Origin: Bacteriovoracaceae bacterium
Lineage (GTDB): Bacteria; Bdellovibrionota; Bacteriovoracia; Bacteriovoracales; Bacteriovoracaceae
Assembly: GCA_947442115.1 (NCBI GenBank)
Contig: CANEVK010000041.1
Span: forward strand, 1 to 12,783
Direction: 5' to 3'
DNA length: 12,783 nt
Part shown: positions 5,778-12,783 of the stretch, piece by piece
How positions within the stretch are numbered: position 1 is the first letter of the stretch
Layout: each line of letters opens with the position of its first letter
Notes under the pieces: generated by a model
The model's database searches: none
Seen by the model: the letters and a program-made list of their open reading frames with translations, nothing else
What the model was told of the DNA's origin: nothing
Made by a program: the position numbers and the translations under genes

Positions 5778-8009
5778 TTATATCTTTTGAAGTGGCGCAA
5801 ACTTAACCATGAATTTCTTTTTTATACCGTCGCGAAATAAAATTGTGACTTTTTCTTCCGGCCCACTCCCCTCAGAATCTAGAACAGTACCATTTCCATA
5901 CAGAGAATGAAGAATTTTTGAGCCAACGGGAAAACTTGCAAAATCCTTTATTTTTTTTGTCTGATAGACTTTATCAGAGTCAAAAGAGTCTTCTCTATAA
6001 TTTTGTGACTGATCGAAATCATCATATTGAGAATCACCAAAATCATTCTTTTTTGCTGTTGTCTGGTAACTTAGCCATTTATAGTATTGAGAAGGAATTT
6101 CATGGATAAACTGACTTGGCCCATTAAACTTTAAACTTCCCCACAACATTCTTCCTTGAGCAAAAGAAATTGTTAATTCCTTCATGGCCCTAGTCATGGC
6201 GACATAGAAAAGTCGTCTCTCTTCTTCAATAGCAGTAGGTCCACTTTCCAAGCTTTTATAGGAGGGGAATATATTATCCTCAACACCCACTAAAAAAACA
6301 TATGGGTACTCTAGTCCCTTAGATCCATGAACAGTCATGAGGGAGATACTCTCCCCACTCGATTCTTCGCTCGTAGTGTCTAATGTTATTGTTTCTAAAA
6401 ATTTCAATAAGGATGGTTGATCTTCATTTTCCTCAAATTGTTTAAGAGCACTCATTAACTCTTCAAGGTTTTCAAGCCTCGCTGAGCCCTCATAGGTTTT
6501 ATCAGCTCGCAGAAGCTCAAAATATCCAGATTCATTTAAAAGCTTTTCATAGCTCAAAGACGGAAGCGTTTGAGCACCTTCCATTACCATTACTTCATGA
6601 ATCAGATGAGTTAACTGACTGATAGCACTCATGACCTTAGCAGAAAGGGACATATGTTTAAATTCATATGGCGCCTGAACGATTCTTTCAATGAGTTCAA
6701 ACATTGAAAGCTGCAAGCGAACAGCTTCATCTTCGATTTTTCTTAAGGATGTTGCCCCTAAACCCCTCGCAGGTGTATTGATAATTCTTGTTAATGCAAG
6801 TGAGTCCTTTTTATTAACAACTACCCTCATATAAGAAATCATATCTTTAATTTCTTTACGATCATAAAACTTAATTCCAGCGACAACTCGGTATGGAAAT
6901 TTTTCTTTTCTTAAAGCATCCTCGATAACTCTTGAATGAGCATTATTTCTATAGAAAACAGCAATATCTTTGAGAGAAACTCCCTTTTCGACTATTTTCT
7001 TTATTTGTTGAGAAACATATTCTGCTTCAGCTCGATCATCCCTACATTCCACAATTTTAATTTCATCGCCCTCGGCATTGTCGGTCCACATCTGTTTACC
7101 TTTGCGGGCGAGATTTTTTGAAATAACCTGCGAGGCAGCTTCAATAATAATTTTAGAAGATCGATAATTTTGTTCTAATTTAATCAGCGTTGAATCAGGG
7201 AAAACTTTTTCATAATCCAAAATATTTCTTATGTCCGCACCTCTCCAAGAGTAAATGGATTGATCCTCATCACCCACGACACAAATGTTTCGATTCAAAA
7301 GACTTAGGAGTTGGATTAAATTAAATTGCGCCCGATTTGTATCTTGATATTCATCAACGAGAACATATCTAAATTTTTGCTGATACTTGGTTAAAACTTC
7401 TGGATAGGTATGAAAGAGATTCAAAACACCTGTAATGAGACCGCCAAAATCAACAGCATTACTCCGCAGTAACTCTGACTCGTATTCTAAATAGAGTCCC
7501 CAGAGCAAGCGGTCCTCAGAAATTTTTTCGATTTCAGGTAGCATTGGTAAACTCGTAAAATGCCCTAAATTCTTAATACTATCAATAAAAGCGGCTACCG
7601 TATAAGGTGATAACTCTTTCTGACTAATACCTCTCTTGGCGAGAAGAGCCTTTATAATCGATTGAGATTCACCATCATCATAAATTGTAAAATTTTTAGA
7701 GAGTCCTAAGTATGTAGCTTCCATACGGAGAACCTTCGCACAAAAGGCATGAAAGGTTGTCACTTGCAAAGCATTCACATTGATTTGTGTGTTACTTGCA
7801 AGCCTCTCTCTCATTTCACGGGCCGCTTTATTGGAAAATGTAACGGCCAGGACCTGGTAAGGACTGATGTTTTTTTCTTCAAGAAGAAATTGAATCCGTG
7901 CAACTAAAGTTCTTGTTTTACCTGAACCTGCTCCTGCTAAAATCATAACAGGACCATCCGTTTTATAAACGGCTTGCTTCTGTGAATCATTTAAATAATC
8001 AAAATTCAT
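5778..8009 (-). CDS. uvrD: UvrD/PcrA-type 3'-5' DNA helicase (superfamily 1)
   Basis: This ATP-driven helicase unwinds DNA in nucleotide excision and mismatch repair and strips recombinase from DNA. All SF1A motifs are present in the 743 aa. They include the Q-motif region LNDSQKQAV (6-14), Walker A AGAGSGKT (25-32) with Lys31, and Walker B DEYQDT (219-224). Motif III is GDEDQSIYSWRGAD (246-259) and motif IV LEQNYRS (278-284). Motif V is TVHGSKGLEYPYVFLVG (559-575) and motif VI EEERRLFYVAMTRA (595-608). An acidic, low-complexity linker (about 652-685) leads to a C-terminal Tudor-like module (about 694-741). That module, PVGSKILHSLYGNGTV and FAPLQKI, is the part of PcrA/UvrD known to bind RNA polymerase, which favours PcrA/UvrD over Rep. 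Its start codon overlaps the glmS stop as TAATG, with only a weak GGTAG before it, so translation is probably coupled. Confidence 0.95.
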   Translation of the reverse strand: MNFDYLNDSQKQAVYKTDGPVMILAGAGSGKTRTLVARIQFLLEEKNISPYQVLAVTFSNKAAREMRERLASNTQINVNALQVTTFHAFCAKVLRMEATYLGLSKNFTIYDDGESQSIIKALLAKRGISQKELSPYTVAAFIDSIKNLGHFTSLPMLPEIEKISEDRLLWGLYLEYESELLRSNAVDFGGLITGVLNLFHTYPEVLTKYQQKFRYVLVDEYQDTNRAQFNLIQLLSLLNRNICVVGDEDQSIYSWRGADIRNILDYEKVFPDSTLIKLEQNYRSSKIIIEAASQVISKNLARKGKQMWTDNAEGDEIKIVECRDDRAEAEYVSQQIKKIVEKGVSLKDIAVFYRNNAHSRVIEDALRKEKFPYRVVAGIKFYDRKEIKDMISYMRVVVNKKDSLALTRIINTPARGLGATSLRKIEDEAVRLQLSMFELIERIVQAPYEFKHMSLSAKVMSAISQLTHLIHEVMVMEGAQTLPSLSYEKLLNESGYFELLRADKTYEGSARLENLEELMSALKQFEENEDQPSLLKFLETITLDTTSEESSGESISLMTVHGSKGLEYPYVFLVGVEDNIFPSYKSLESGPTAIEEERRLFYVAMTRAMKELTISFAQGRMLWGSLKFNGPSQFIHEIPSQYYKWLSYQTTAKKNDFGDSQYDDFDQSQNYREDSFDSDKVYQTKKIKDFASFPVGSKILHSLYGNGTVLDSEGSGPEEKVTILFRDGIKKKFMVKFAPLQKI

Positions 8010-9820
8010 TATTCTACCGTGACTGATTTAGCGAGGTTTCTTGGCTTATCAATATCCGTGCCTTTCAAATAGGCAATATGATAGGAAAGAAGTTGAAGGG
8101 CGACGTTCACATAAAGTGGACTCAAATCATTTAATCCTTCAAAATTTAGACCAAGATAAGCATCAGACAAATGTTCTATTTCAGCATTATGATCTGGGCC
8201 AATCACAACGATTTTTCCACGCCGGGCCTTCACTTCTTCTATATTTGAAATTGTTTTTTCAAACAATTCAGGACCAATAATGGCTATATTAACAATTTCT
8301 TCATCTATGAGAGCGATAGGTCCATGCTTGAGCTCACCGGCAGCATAGCCTTCGGCATGTACATAGGCGATTTCTTTAAGCTTCAAAGCTCCTTCCAGAG
8401 CAATCGGAAAATACTTTCCACGACCGGTAAAAATAAAGCCTTTTTGATGATAAATTTTTTCAGCTATTTTTTTTATTTTATCAGATTCGGAACAAAGCTC
8501 TGAAATCCGAGTTGATAGTAGCTTGAGTTCAATGAAAAGTTTTGGATCATCGAGCGAGGACTTCATCGATCTGGACATGAGATATCCCGTCAAAACCTGC
8601 AAAGTAAAAGCCTTGGTCGAAGCCACGCCAATCTCAATACCTGCATGAATAAGGAAATTTTTATCTGAATTACGATATAAAGTAGAGCCTTCAACATTAA
8701 CGATGGCAAAAGATGAAATTCCACTTTCTTTGCAAAGCTCCTGACAAGCAAGAGTATCTGCCGTCTCACCCGACTGTGATATAAAAAGACCTATTTCTTT
8801 TTGGTTTATTATTGGATTTTTGTATCTGAATTCTGAGGCTATTTCGACCGAAGCACGCTGACGATTAATTTGCTCAAGATAATTTTTTATAACAAGACCC
8901 GCATGCCAAGCAGTTCCACAAGCAGTGATATGCCAGCAGTCTGTCTTAAAATTTACAAGCTGGTCTAAGATTTTGCGTCCCTCATCTTTGATATAATAAG
9001 CAGCTAGCTTTTCTACGAGATAGGGTTGCTCGTGAATTTCCTTAAGCATAAAATGCTCATAAGGCCCCTTACTCGTGATATCGACACTCATTGCATTGCC
9101 TTGAATTTTATACCGATTCGAAGGTGTTAAATTCAATTCATAGAATTTAATGGTGACTTCTGATGAATTGACAGAACTTTCACAAATGACACTATCTTCA
9201 GGAAAATAAATTCGAGGTGCAAAACCAACAAGAGCAAATGGATCAGATGAGACAAAAGCTTCTCTTGTTTCTTTGTTATCACCTACAACGAGCGGAGCAG
9301 ATCTCTTAAGGCAATAAAGCTTATCACTTTGCTTCTCAATAATAACAAAAGCCGAATTACCGGTGATGGTTGAAAAAGCTTTCGAGATTGAACTAAGAAC
9401 ATTTTTCGATTCTTTAAAAAATTTAGTCAACAAGACGAGAAAGACTTCTGAATCTGTCTGGGATTTGAATTCAAACCCCTCTTTCTGTAATTCTTTTTTT
9501 AGAGCTCCAGCATTTTCAATTATTCCGTTATGAACAACAGCGAATAATTCATTTCCATGTGGGTGAGCATTGTCAGCAGTTACAGCACCATGAGTTGCCC
9601 AACGTGTATGACCAATTCCAATGTGAGAAAATGGTTTTTTTTCTTGAATCAGGGACTTGAGATTATCTAGTTTCCCTTCTTTTTTTAAGATCTGTAGCTC
9701 GTTATTTATTTTAAGACATATACCTGCAGAATCATAACCCCGATACTCCAACCTCGAAAGTCCCTCAATAATGGGACCAACAGAATTATTAGGACCAGAA
9801 TAACCGACTATTCCACACAT
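8009..9820 (-). CDS. glmS: Glutamine-fructose-6-phosphate aminotransferase (GlmS)
   Basis: GlmS makes glucosamine-6-phosphate from fructose-6-phosphate and glutamine, the first step to UDP-GlcNAc. The 603 aa are close to the 609 of E. coli. The N-terminal Ntn glutaminase domain starts MCGIVGYSG, so Cys2 becomes the nucleophile after Met removal. It also shows HTRWATHG (71-78), HPH (86-88), NGIIEN (98-103) and QTDSEV (121-126). The linker KGPYEHFMLKEIHEQP (251-266) leads into two SIS sugar-isomerase domains. SIS1 carries CGTAWHA (301-307), SQSGETADT (348-356) and STKAFT (401-406). SIS2 carries GRGKYFPIALEGALKLKE (466-483), HAEGYAAGELKHGP (488-501) and the C-terminal signature DKPRNLAKSVTVE (591-603). 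GGGAG lies before the ATG. The 80 bp upstream are too short for a glmS ribozyme. It is the second gene of the operon, after glmU. Confidence 0.98.
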   Translation of the reverse strand: MCGIVGYSGPNNSVGPIIEGLSRLEYRGYDSAGICLKINNELQILKKEGKLDNLKSLIQEKKPFSHIGIGHTRWATHGAVTADNAHPHGNELFAVVHNGIIENAGALKKELQKEGFEFKSQTDSEVFLVLLTKFFKESKNVLSSISKAFSTITGNSAFVIIEKQSDKLYCLKRSAPLVVGDNKETREAFVSSDPFALVGFAPRIYFPEDSVICESSVNSSEVTIKFYELNLTPSNRYKIQGNAMSVDITSKGPYEHFMLKEIHEQPYLVEKLAAYYIKDEGRKILDQLVNFKTDCWHITACGTAWHAGLVIKNYLEQINRQRASVEIASEFRYKNPIINQKEIGLFISQSGETADTLACQELCKESGISSFAIVNVEGSTLYRNSDKNFLIHAGIEIGVASTKAFTLQVLTGYLMSRSMKSSLDDPKLFIELKLLSTRISELCSESDKIKKIAEKIYHQKGFIFTGRGKYFPIALEGALKLKEIAYVHAEGYAAGELKHGPIALIDEEIVNIAIIGPELFEKTISNIEEVKARRGKIVVIGPDHNAEIEHLSDAYLGLNFEGLNDLSPLYVNVALQLLSYHIAYLKGTDIDKPRNLAKSVTVE

Positions 9821-9868
9821 AAATCACTCCCAAAAACTGCATCTATAGAGGTCATCAATTTAGCATTT

Positions 9869-9899
9869 CGAGGAGGATCTTACTAGCCTCGGCCGGGCT
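9869..9899. other. GC-rich inverted repeats in the glmU-glmS gap
   Basis: The only sizeable gap in the operon (9821-9900) holds a GC-rich patch in otherwise AT-rich DNA. Two mutually exclusive stems are possible. CGAGG (9869-9873) can pair with CCTCG (9887-9891) across a 13-base loop, or AGCC (9885-9888) with GGCT (9896-9899) across TCGGCCG. The arrangement could act as a weak attenuator or processing site between the two genes. No T-run follows on the minus strand, so it is not a standard terminator. Confidence 0.25.
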
Positions 9900-9900
9900 T

Positions 9901-11307
9901 TTATGTCTTTTTGCTTTTTAGAAATCGCTTAGCGCCACCTTCTTTTGTCGTTTGCATTGATCGGGCAATCCCAAATCCGCCATCAGGGATGTTTTTGGTT
10001 ATGGTAGAGCCAGCTGCAACAAATGCGTCATTGCCTATTTCTATCGGTGCCACGGCCTGACAATCAGAGCCAATAAATGTGTTTGAGCCTATTTTAGTTT
10101 TATGTTTGTTAGCACCATCATAGTTACAAGTGATGAAGCCGCAACCAATATTAGAATTTTCACCAATTTCAGCATCACCGATGTAACTCAAATGGGAGAC
10201 TTTGGCCCCGCGGGACAATTTAGATTTTTTGACCTCAACAAAATTACCAATTTTTGCTTCGGGACCAATGTCTGCCCCTGGTCGCAATCGGGCCATCGGC
10301 CCAATAGTGGCTTCTTCGTGAACAATCGCACCCTCAAGATAACTATTGGCAAGAATTTCAGCCCCTGATTTAATCACTGAATTTTTTATGAAGGTGTTTG
10401 ATTCAATAACAACATTTTTTTCAATTAATGTTGATCCAAGCAAAGTACAGCCAGGATAAATAATTGTTCCACCTCCAATATTTACATCAACATCAATATA
10501 ACAATTGTCAGGATCTAAAAATCTCACGCCATCACTCATTAATGATCGAGTTTTTTTAAGTCGAACCATCTTATCTACTTTTGCTAATTGCTCTAGGGTG
10601 TTGATCCCTAAAAAAGGTGTTTCTGAGTCAAACTTAACCGCTCTTACCTTGTAATTTTGCTGAAAAAGATCGGTAAGATAAAATTCTCCCGACTTATTTT
10701 TATTATCTATCTGATTGAGAACACTCATCACATGGGATGTTTTGAGAATATAAAATCCAGAATTCACTTCCTTTATCAAGCGCTCCGTAGCATTTGCATC
10801 TTTTTCTTCAACGATCTTGAATCCAAATTCTCCATGAACAATTCTTCCATAACCTGTTGGTTGATCGGTCTCAAAACTGGCAGCAACTCCTACCAGGTCA
10901 TTTTCATTTTTTAACACATTGAAGAGATGATTAAATTCATGAGATGTCATAAGTGGAGTATCTGCACAAGCGACAAGAGTATAATCAAAATTCCCAAAAT
11001 GCGGCAAATCCGCAAAACAAGCCTTCAATGCATCCGCGGTTCCTCTTTGTTCTCTTTGCCAAGCAAGCTTAATTTCCGTCTTATTCGTGTGATTTTCCCA
11101 CCAATTTTCGAGTAACTCCTTACGATGACCAATTACCACTCCAATCTCAGCTTTTAGATGACATTCTGTAGTAAATTCGCGAGCGGCCAGAACAACAAAA
11201 TCGAGTAATGGTTTACCGGCACAAAGGGAAAGTGCTTTAGGAGCATCGGTTTTCATTCTCGTCCCTTTACCAGCAGCAAGTATTACTATACCAATAGACT
11301 TTGTCAT
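9901..11307 (-). CDS. glmU: Bifunctional UDP-GlcNAc synthesis enzyme GlmU
   Basis: GlmU acetylates glucosamine-1-phosphate and then adds UMP from UTP to give UDP-GlcNAc for peptidoglycan and lipid A. The N-terminal pyrophosphorylase domain shows LAAGKGTRM (10-18) with PKAL (23-26), QRGTADA (87-93), CADTPL (114-119), GYGR (152-155), GEFYLTD (207-213) and GINT (234-237). The C-terminal left-handed beta-helix acetyltransferase has hexapeptide repeats from about 265. It carries ARLRPGA (339-345), SHLSYIGDAEIG (371-382) with the catalytic-type His372, and CNYDGANKHKT (394-404). The frame stays open upstream to a TTG at 11331. However, the ATG at 11307 gives the family-typical start MTKSIGIVILAAGKGT and has AAGG nine bases before it, so 468 aa is preferred. 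In the metal-binding loop the usual GD.PL reads AD.PL, with the aspartate kept. It is the first gene of the operon. Confidence 0.96.
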   Translation of the reverse strand: MTKSIGIVILAAGKGTRMKTDAPKALSLCAGKPLLDFVVLAAREFTTECHLKAEIGVVIGHRKELLENWWENHTNKTEIKLAWQREQRGTADALKACFADLPHFGNFDYTLVACADTPLMTSHEFNHLFNVLKNENDLVGVAASFETDQPTGYGRIVHGEFGFKIVEEKDANATERLIKEVNSGFYILKTSHVMSVLNQIDNKNKSGEFYLTDLFQQNYKVRAVKFDSETPFLGINTLEQLAKVDKMVRLKKTRSLMSDGVRFLDPDNCYIDVDVNIGGGTIIYPGCTLLGSTLIEKNVVIESNTFIKNSVIKSGAEILANSYLEGAIVHEEATIGPMARLRPGADIGPEAKIGNFVEVKKSKLSRGAKVSHLSYIGDAEIGENSNIGCGFITCNYDGANKHKTKIGSNTFIGSDCQAVAPIEIGNDAFVAAGSTITKNIPDGGFGIARSMQTTKEGGAKRFLKSKKT

Positions 11308-11379
11308 AAAGTTGAACCTTTTTATCAGCAACTCTCAAGTTACTGTTTTTAGTATTTCCAGAGCTAAATCATCACTTAA

Positions 11380-11408
11380 ATAATACCTCACAAAAATAGG
11401 TTTCTCAG
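11380..11408 (-). promoter_or_regulatory. Candidate sigma-70-type promoter of the glmU operon
   Basis: On the minus strand, CTGAGA (11408 down to 11403, 4 of 6 matches to TTGACA) is followed after exactly 17 bp by TATTAT (11385 down to 11380, 5 of 6 matches to TATAAT). This predicts a start near 11373 and a leader of about 65 bases before the glmU ATG. An AT-rich, T-tract-containing stretch lies just upstream and could serve as an UP element. It is the only large upstream gap of the seven-gene operon, which supports the placement. Confidence 0.45.
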
Positions 11409-11449
11409 CTTTTTTTCTTAAAATAAAAATGAAGTTTTTGTGAAAAATG

Positions 11450-11480
11450 TTTAAAGAACACTTGTGATTATCCCGATTTA
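11450..11480 (+). promoter_or_regulatory. Candidate heat-shock (sigma-32-like) promoter of lon
   Basis: CCCGATTTA at 11472-11480 matches the sigma-32 -10 pattern CCCCATTTA at eight of nine positions. TTTAAA (11450-11455) resembles the core of the -35 element CTTGAAA at five of six positions. The spacing is 16 bp, at the upper end of the range for this class. The start would be near 11488, about 47 bases before the lon ATG. lon is a classical sigma-32 target in E. coli, which makes the match meaningful, though it remains a by-eye match. Confidence 0.35.
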
Positions 11481-11534
11481 GATTTCGTACAAAGTTCTTC
11501 ATGGAAGAGACATACGAGCTAGAGGAGATAAAGT

Positions 11535-12783
11535 ATGGTGACAAATTACGAGGGAGAAGCGATTGAATTCAAGGAAACACTCCCTTTACTACCAGTCCGC
11601 GATCTTGTTGTATACCCGTTCATGATTTTGCCGCTATTTGTTGGTCGCGACACATCCATCAAAGCCGTGGAAGAGTCACTCAACAACACAGATCGTTTGA
11701 TCTTGTTGGCATCTCAGAAAGATATTACAGCTGAAACACCTTCCCCTTCAGAAATTTATGAAATGGGAACAGTGGCGATGATCATGAGGATGAGAAAGCT
11801 TCCTGATGGTCGAGTTAAAATTCTTATCCAAGGTCTTGCTAAAGCACGTATAAAAGAATTTGTCGGCACAGATCCATTTTATAAAGTAAAAGTGGAGAAA
11901 GTTGAAAATCAAGTTACAACAGCAGCACCAGCGACAATTGAGGCCCTGGCGAGAACAGTAAAAGAGAATTTAGAAAAAGTAATTTCTCAAGGTAAAGTTC
12001 TGTCACCTGATATCCTTATGGTGCTTGAGGACATACAAGATCCAGGTCGTTTAGCTGATCTGGTGGCTTCAAACTTAAACCTTAAAGTGACTGAAGCTCA
12101 GAAAGTCTTAGAGATTCTTGACCCTGTGGAAAGACTCTCACATATTAATCAAGTTCTCACAAACGAGCTTGAAGTGTTAAATCATCAGGCCAAATTAAAA
12201 TCTGGCCAGAAAGATGATCACTCTAAAAATCAAAAAGAATTTTTCTTGCGCGAGCAAATCAAGGCGATGAAGCAGGAACTTCAAGATGACTCATCAGATA
12301 AGAATGATGAGTTCACTGAGATCCGAGAAAAGATTATGGCAAAATCTTTGCCTTCTGAAAGTGAAAAAGAAGCCCTCAAGCAATTGGGTCGACTTGAAAG
12401 AATGCATCCTGATTCATCTGAGGCTAGTATTTTACGTAGCTATCTTGAATGGGTCGTGGATCTTCCATGGTCTGAAGAGTCTAAAGAAGTAACAGACTTA
12501 CAATTTGCTAAAGATATTCTTGATGAGGATCATTTTGATCTTGAAAAAGTCAAAGAGCGAATCCTTGAATATCTTGCCGTAAGAACACTCAAAGGTGCTA
12601 AAGCAAAAGGTCCTATCCTTTGTTTTTCTGGACCTCCTGGAGTTGGTAAAACGTCTCTTGGAAAATCTATTGCAAAAGCAACAGGCAGAGAGTTTGTACG
12701 AATTTCACTCGGTGGTGTTAAAGATGAGTCCGAAATCCGTGGCCATCGAAGAACTTATGTCGGAGCGATGCCAGGACGATTCA
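11535..12783 (+). CDS. lon: ATP-dependent protease Lon, N-terminal half, cut by window edge
   Basis: Lon is a cytoplasmic AAA+ serine protease that degrades misfolded and regulatory proteins. The first 416 residues are present. The N-terminal substrate-binding domain starts with LPLLPVRDLVVYPFM (about 16-30), which is diagnostic of Lon. It is followed by the long helical part with FFLREQIKAMKQEL. The AAA+ module has Walker A GPPGVGKT at 366-373, and the sequence RISLGGVKDESEIRGHRRTYVG is visible in pieces shortly after it. Walker B, the sensor motifs and the Ser-Lys protease domain lie beyond the right edge. GAGGAG (11522-11527) is seven bases before the ATG. The gene is divergent from the glmU operon. 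A short stem (TCTTC/GAAGA, 11496-11508) lies in its predicted leader. Confidence 0.97.
   Translation, partial: MVTNYEGEAIEFKETLPLLPVRDLVVYPFMILPLFVGRDTSIKAVEESLNNTDRLILLASQKDITAETPSPSEIYEMGTVAMIMRMRKLPDGRVKILIQGLAKARIKEFVGTDPFYKVKVEKVENQVTTAAPATIEALARTVKENLEKVISQGKVLSPDILMVLEDIQDPGRLADLVASNLNLKVTEAQKVLEILDPVERLSHINQVLTNELEVLNHQAKLKSGQKDDHSKNQKEFFLREQIKAMKQELQDDSSDKNDEFTEIREKIMAKSLPSESEKEALKQLGRLERMHPDSSEASILRSYLEWVVDLPWSEESKEVTDLQFAKDILDEDHFDLEKVKERILEYLAVRTLKGAKAKGPILCFSGPPGVGKTSLGKSIAKATGREFVRISLGGVKDESEIRGHRRTYVGAMPGRF

Noticed and set aside
9821..9900. glmS ribozyme upstream of glmS
   Set aside because: The gap is only 80 bp, shorter than the ribozyme, and I see none of its conserved core. 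The gene belongs to an operon in a Gram-negative-like organism.
11308..11331. N-terminal extension of GlmU from a TTG start
   Set aside because: The extra eight residues are not part of the family's start, and the ATG at 11307 gives the usual beginning with a plausible ribosome binding site.
11496..11508. TCTTC/GAAGA hairpin in the lon leader as a thermosensor
   Set aside because: It is a 5-bp stem with a three-base loop that does not cover the ribosome binding site. Such stems are common by chance.
11335..11544. 69-codon open frame on the minus strand between lon and glmU
   Set aside because: It begins inside lon, has no ribosome binding site at either ATG, covers the candidate promoters of both flanking genes, and its product resembles no family I know. 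It is probably a chance frame in AT-rich DNA.

Overview
The window is AT-rich bacterial chromosomal DNA (roughly 35-40% GC by eye) with compact, housekeeping-type gene content. There are no RNA genes, insertion sequences, CRISPR arrays or phage genes. The mix is a Gram-negative-like set: GlmS and GlmU, a UvrD/PcrA helicase, an AsmA-like envelope protein, Lon, and a stand-alone FliG-type flagellar domain. Together with the base composition this is compatible with the Bdellovibrionota or a related deltaproteobacterial lineage. That placement is an impression, not a demonstrated fact.

Layout. Bases 1-481 (minus) hold the N-terminal part of a thiolase that runs off the left edge. A 92-bp divergent region with a perfect 7-bp inverted repeat separates it from a two-gene plus-strand unit. 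That unit is a 140-aa all-helical coiled-coil protein (574-996) and a 144-aa protein that matches only the C-terminal part of the flagellar rotor protein FliG (1025-1459). The second gene ends by overlapping, tail to tail, the last gene of a long minus-strand operon.

The operon reads, in transcription order: glmU (start at 11307), glmS, a UvrD/PcrA helicase, an AsmA-like membrane-anchored protein, mtnA, a Ppx/GppA-type phosphatase and a small cyclic-nucleotide-binding-domain protein ending at 1453. The joints are very tight: TAATG between glmS and the helicase, 33 bp before the AsmA-like gene, 2 bp before mtnA, ATGA into the phosphatase gene and an 8-bp overlap into the last gene. The only larger gap is 80 bp between glmU and glmS. 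A promoter candidate for the operon lies near 11380-11408. On the plus strand lon starts at 11535, preceded by a heat-shock-like promoter candidate, and runs off the right edge just after its Walker A motif.

How the genes work together. GlmS makes glucosamine-6-phosphate and GlmU turns glucosamine-1-phosphate into UDP-GlcNAc, the precursor of peptidoglycan and lipid A, so the head of the operon supplies the cell envelope. The AsmA-like protein also fits an envelope role. The helicase (DNA repair), MtnA (methionine salvage), the Ppx/GppA protein (polyphosphate or pppGpp) and the cNMP-domain protein are not obviously one pathway; the last two look like a small signalling pair. The least conventional part of the window is the coiled-coil plus FliG-C pair. 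The FliG-like protein lacks the FliF-binding N-terminal domain and most of the charged residues that contact the stator, so a role other than ordinary torque generation is worth considering.
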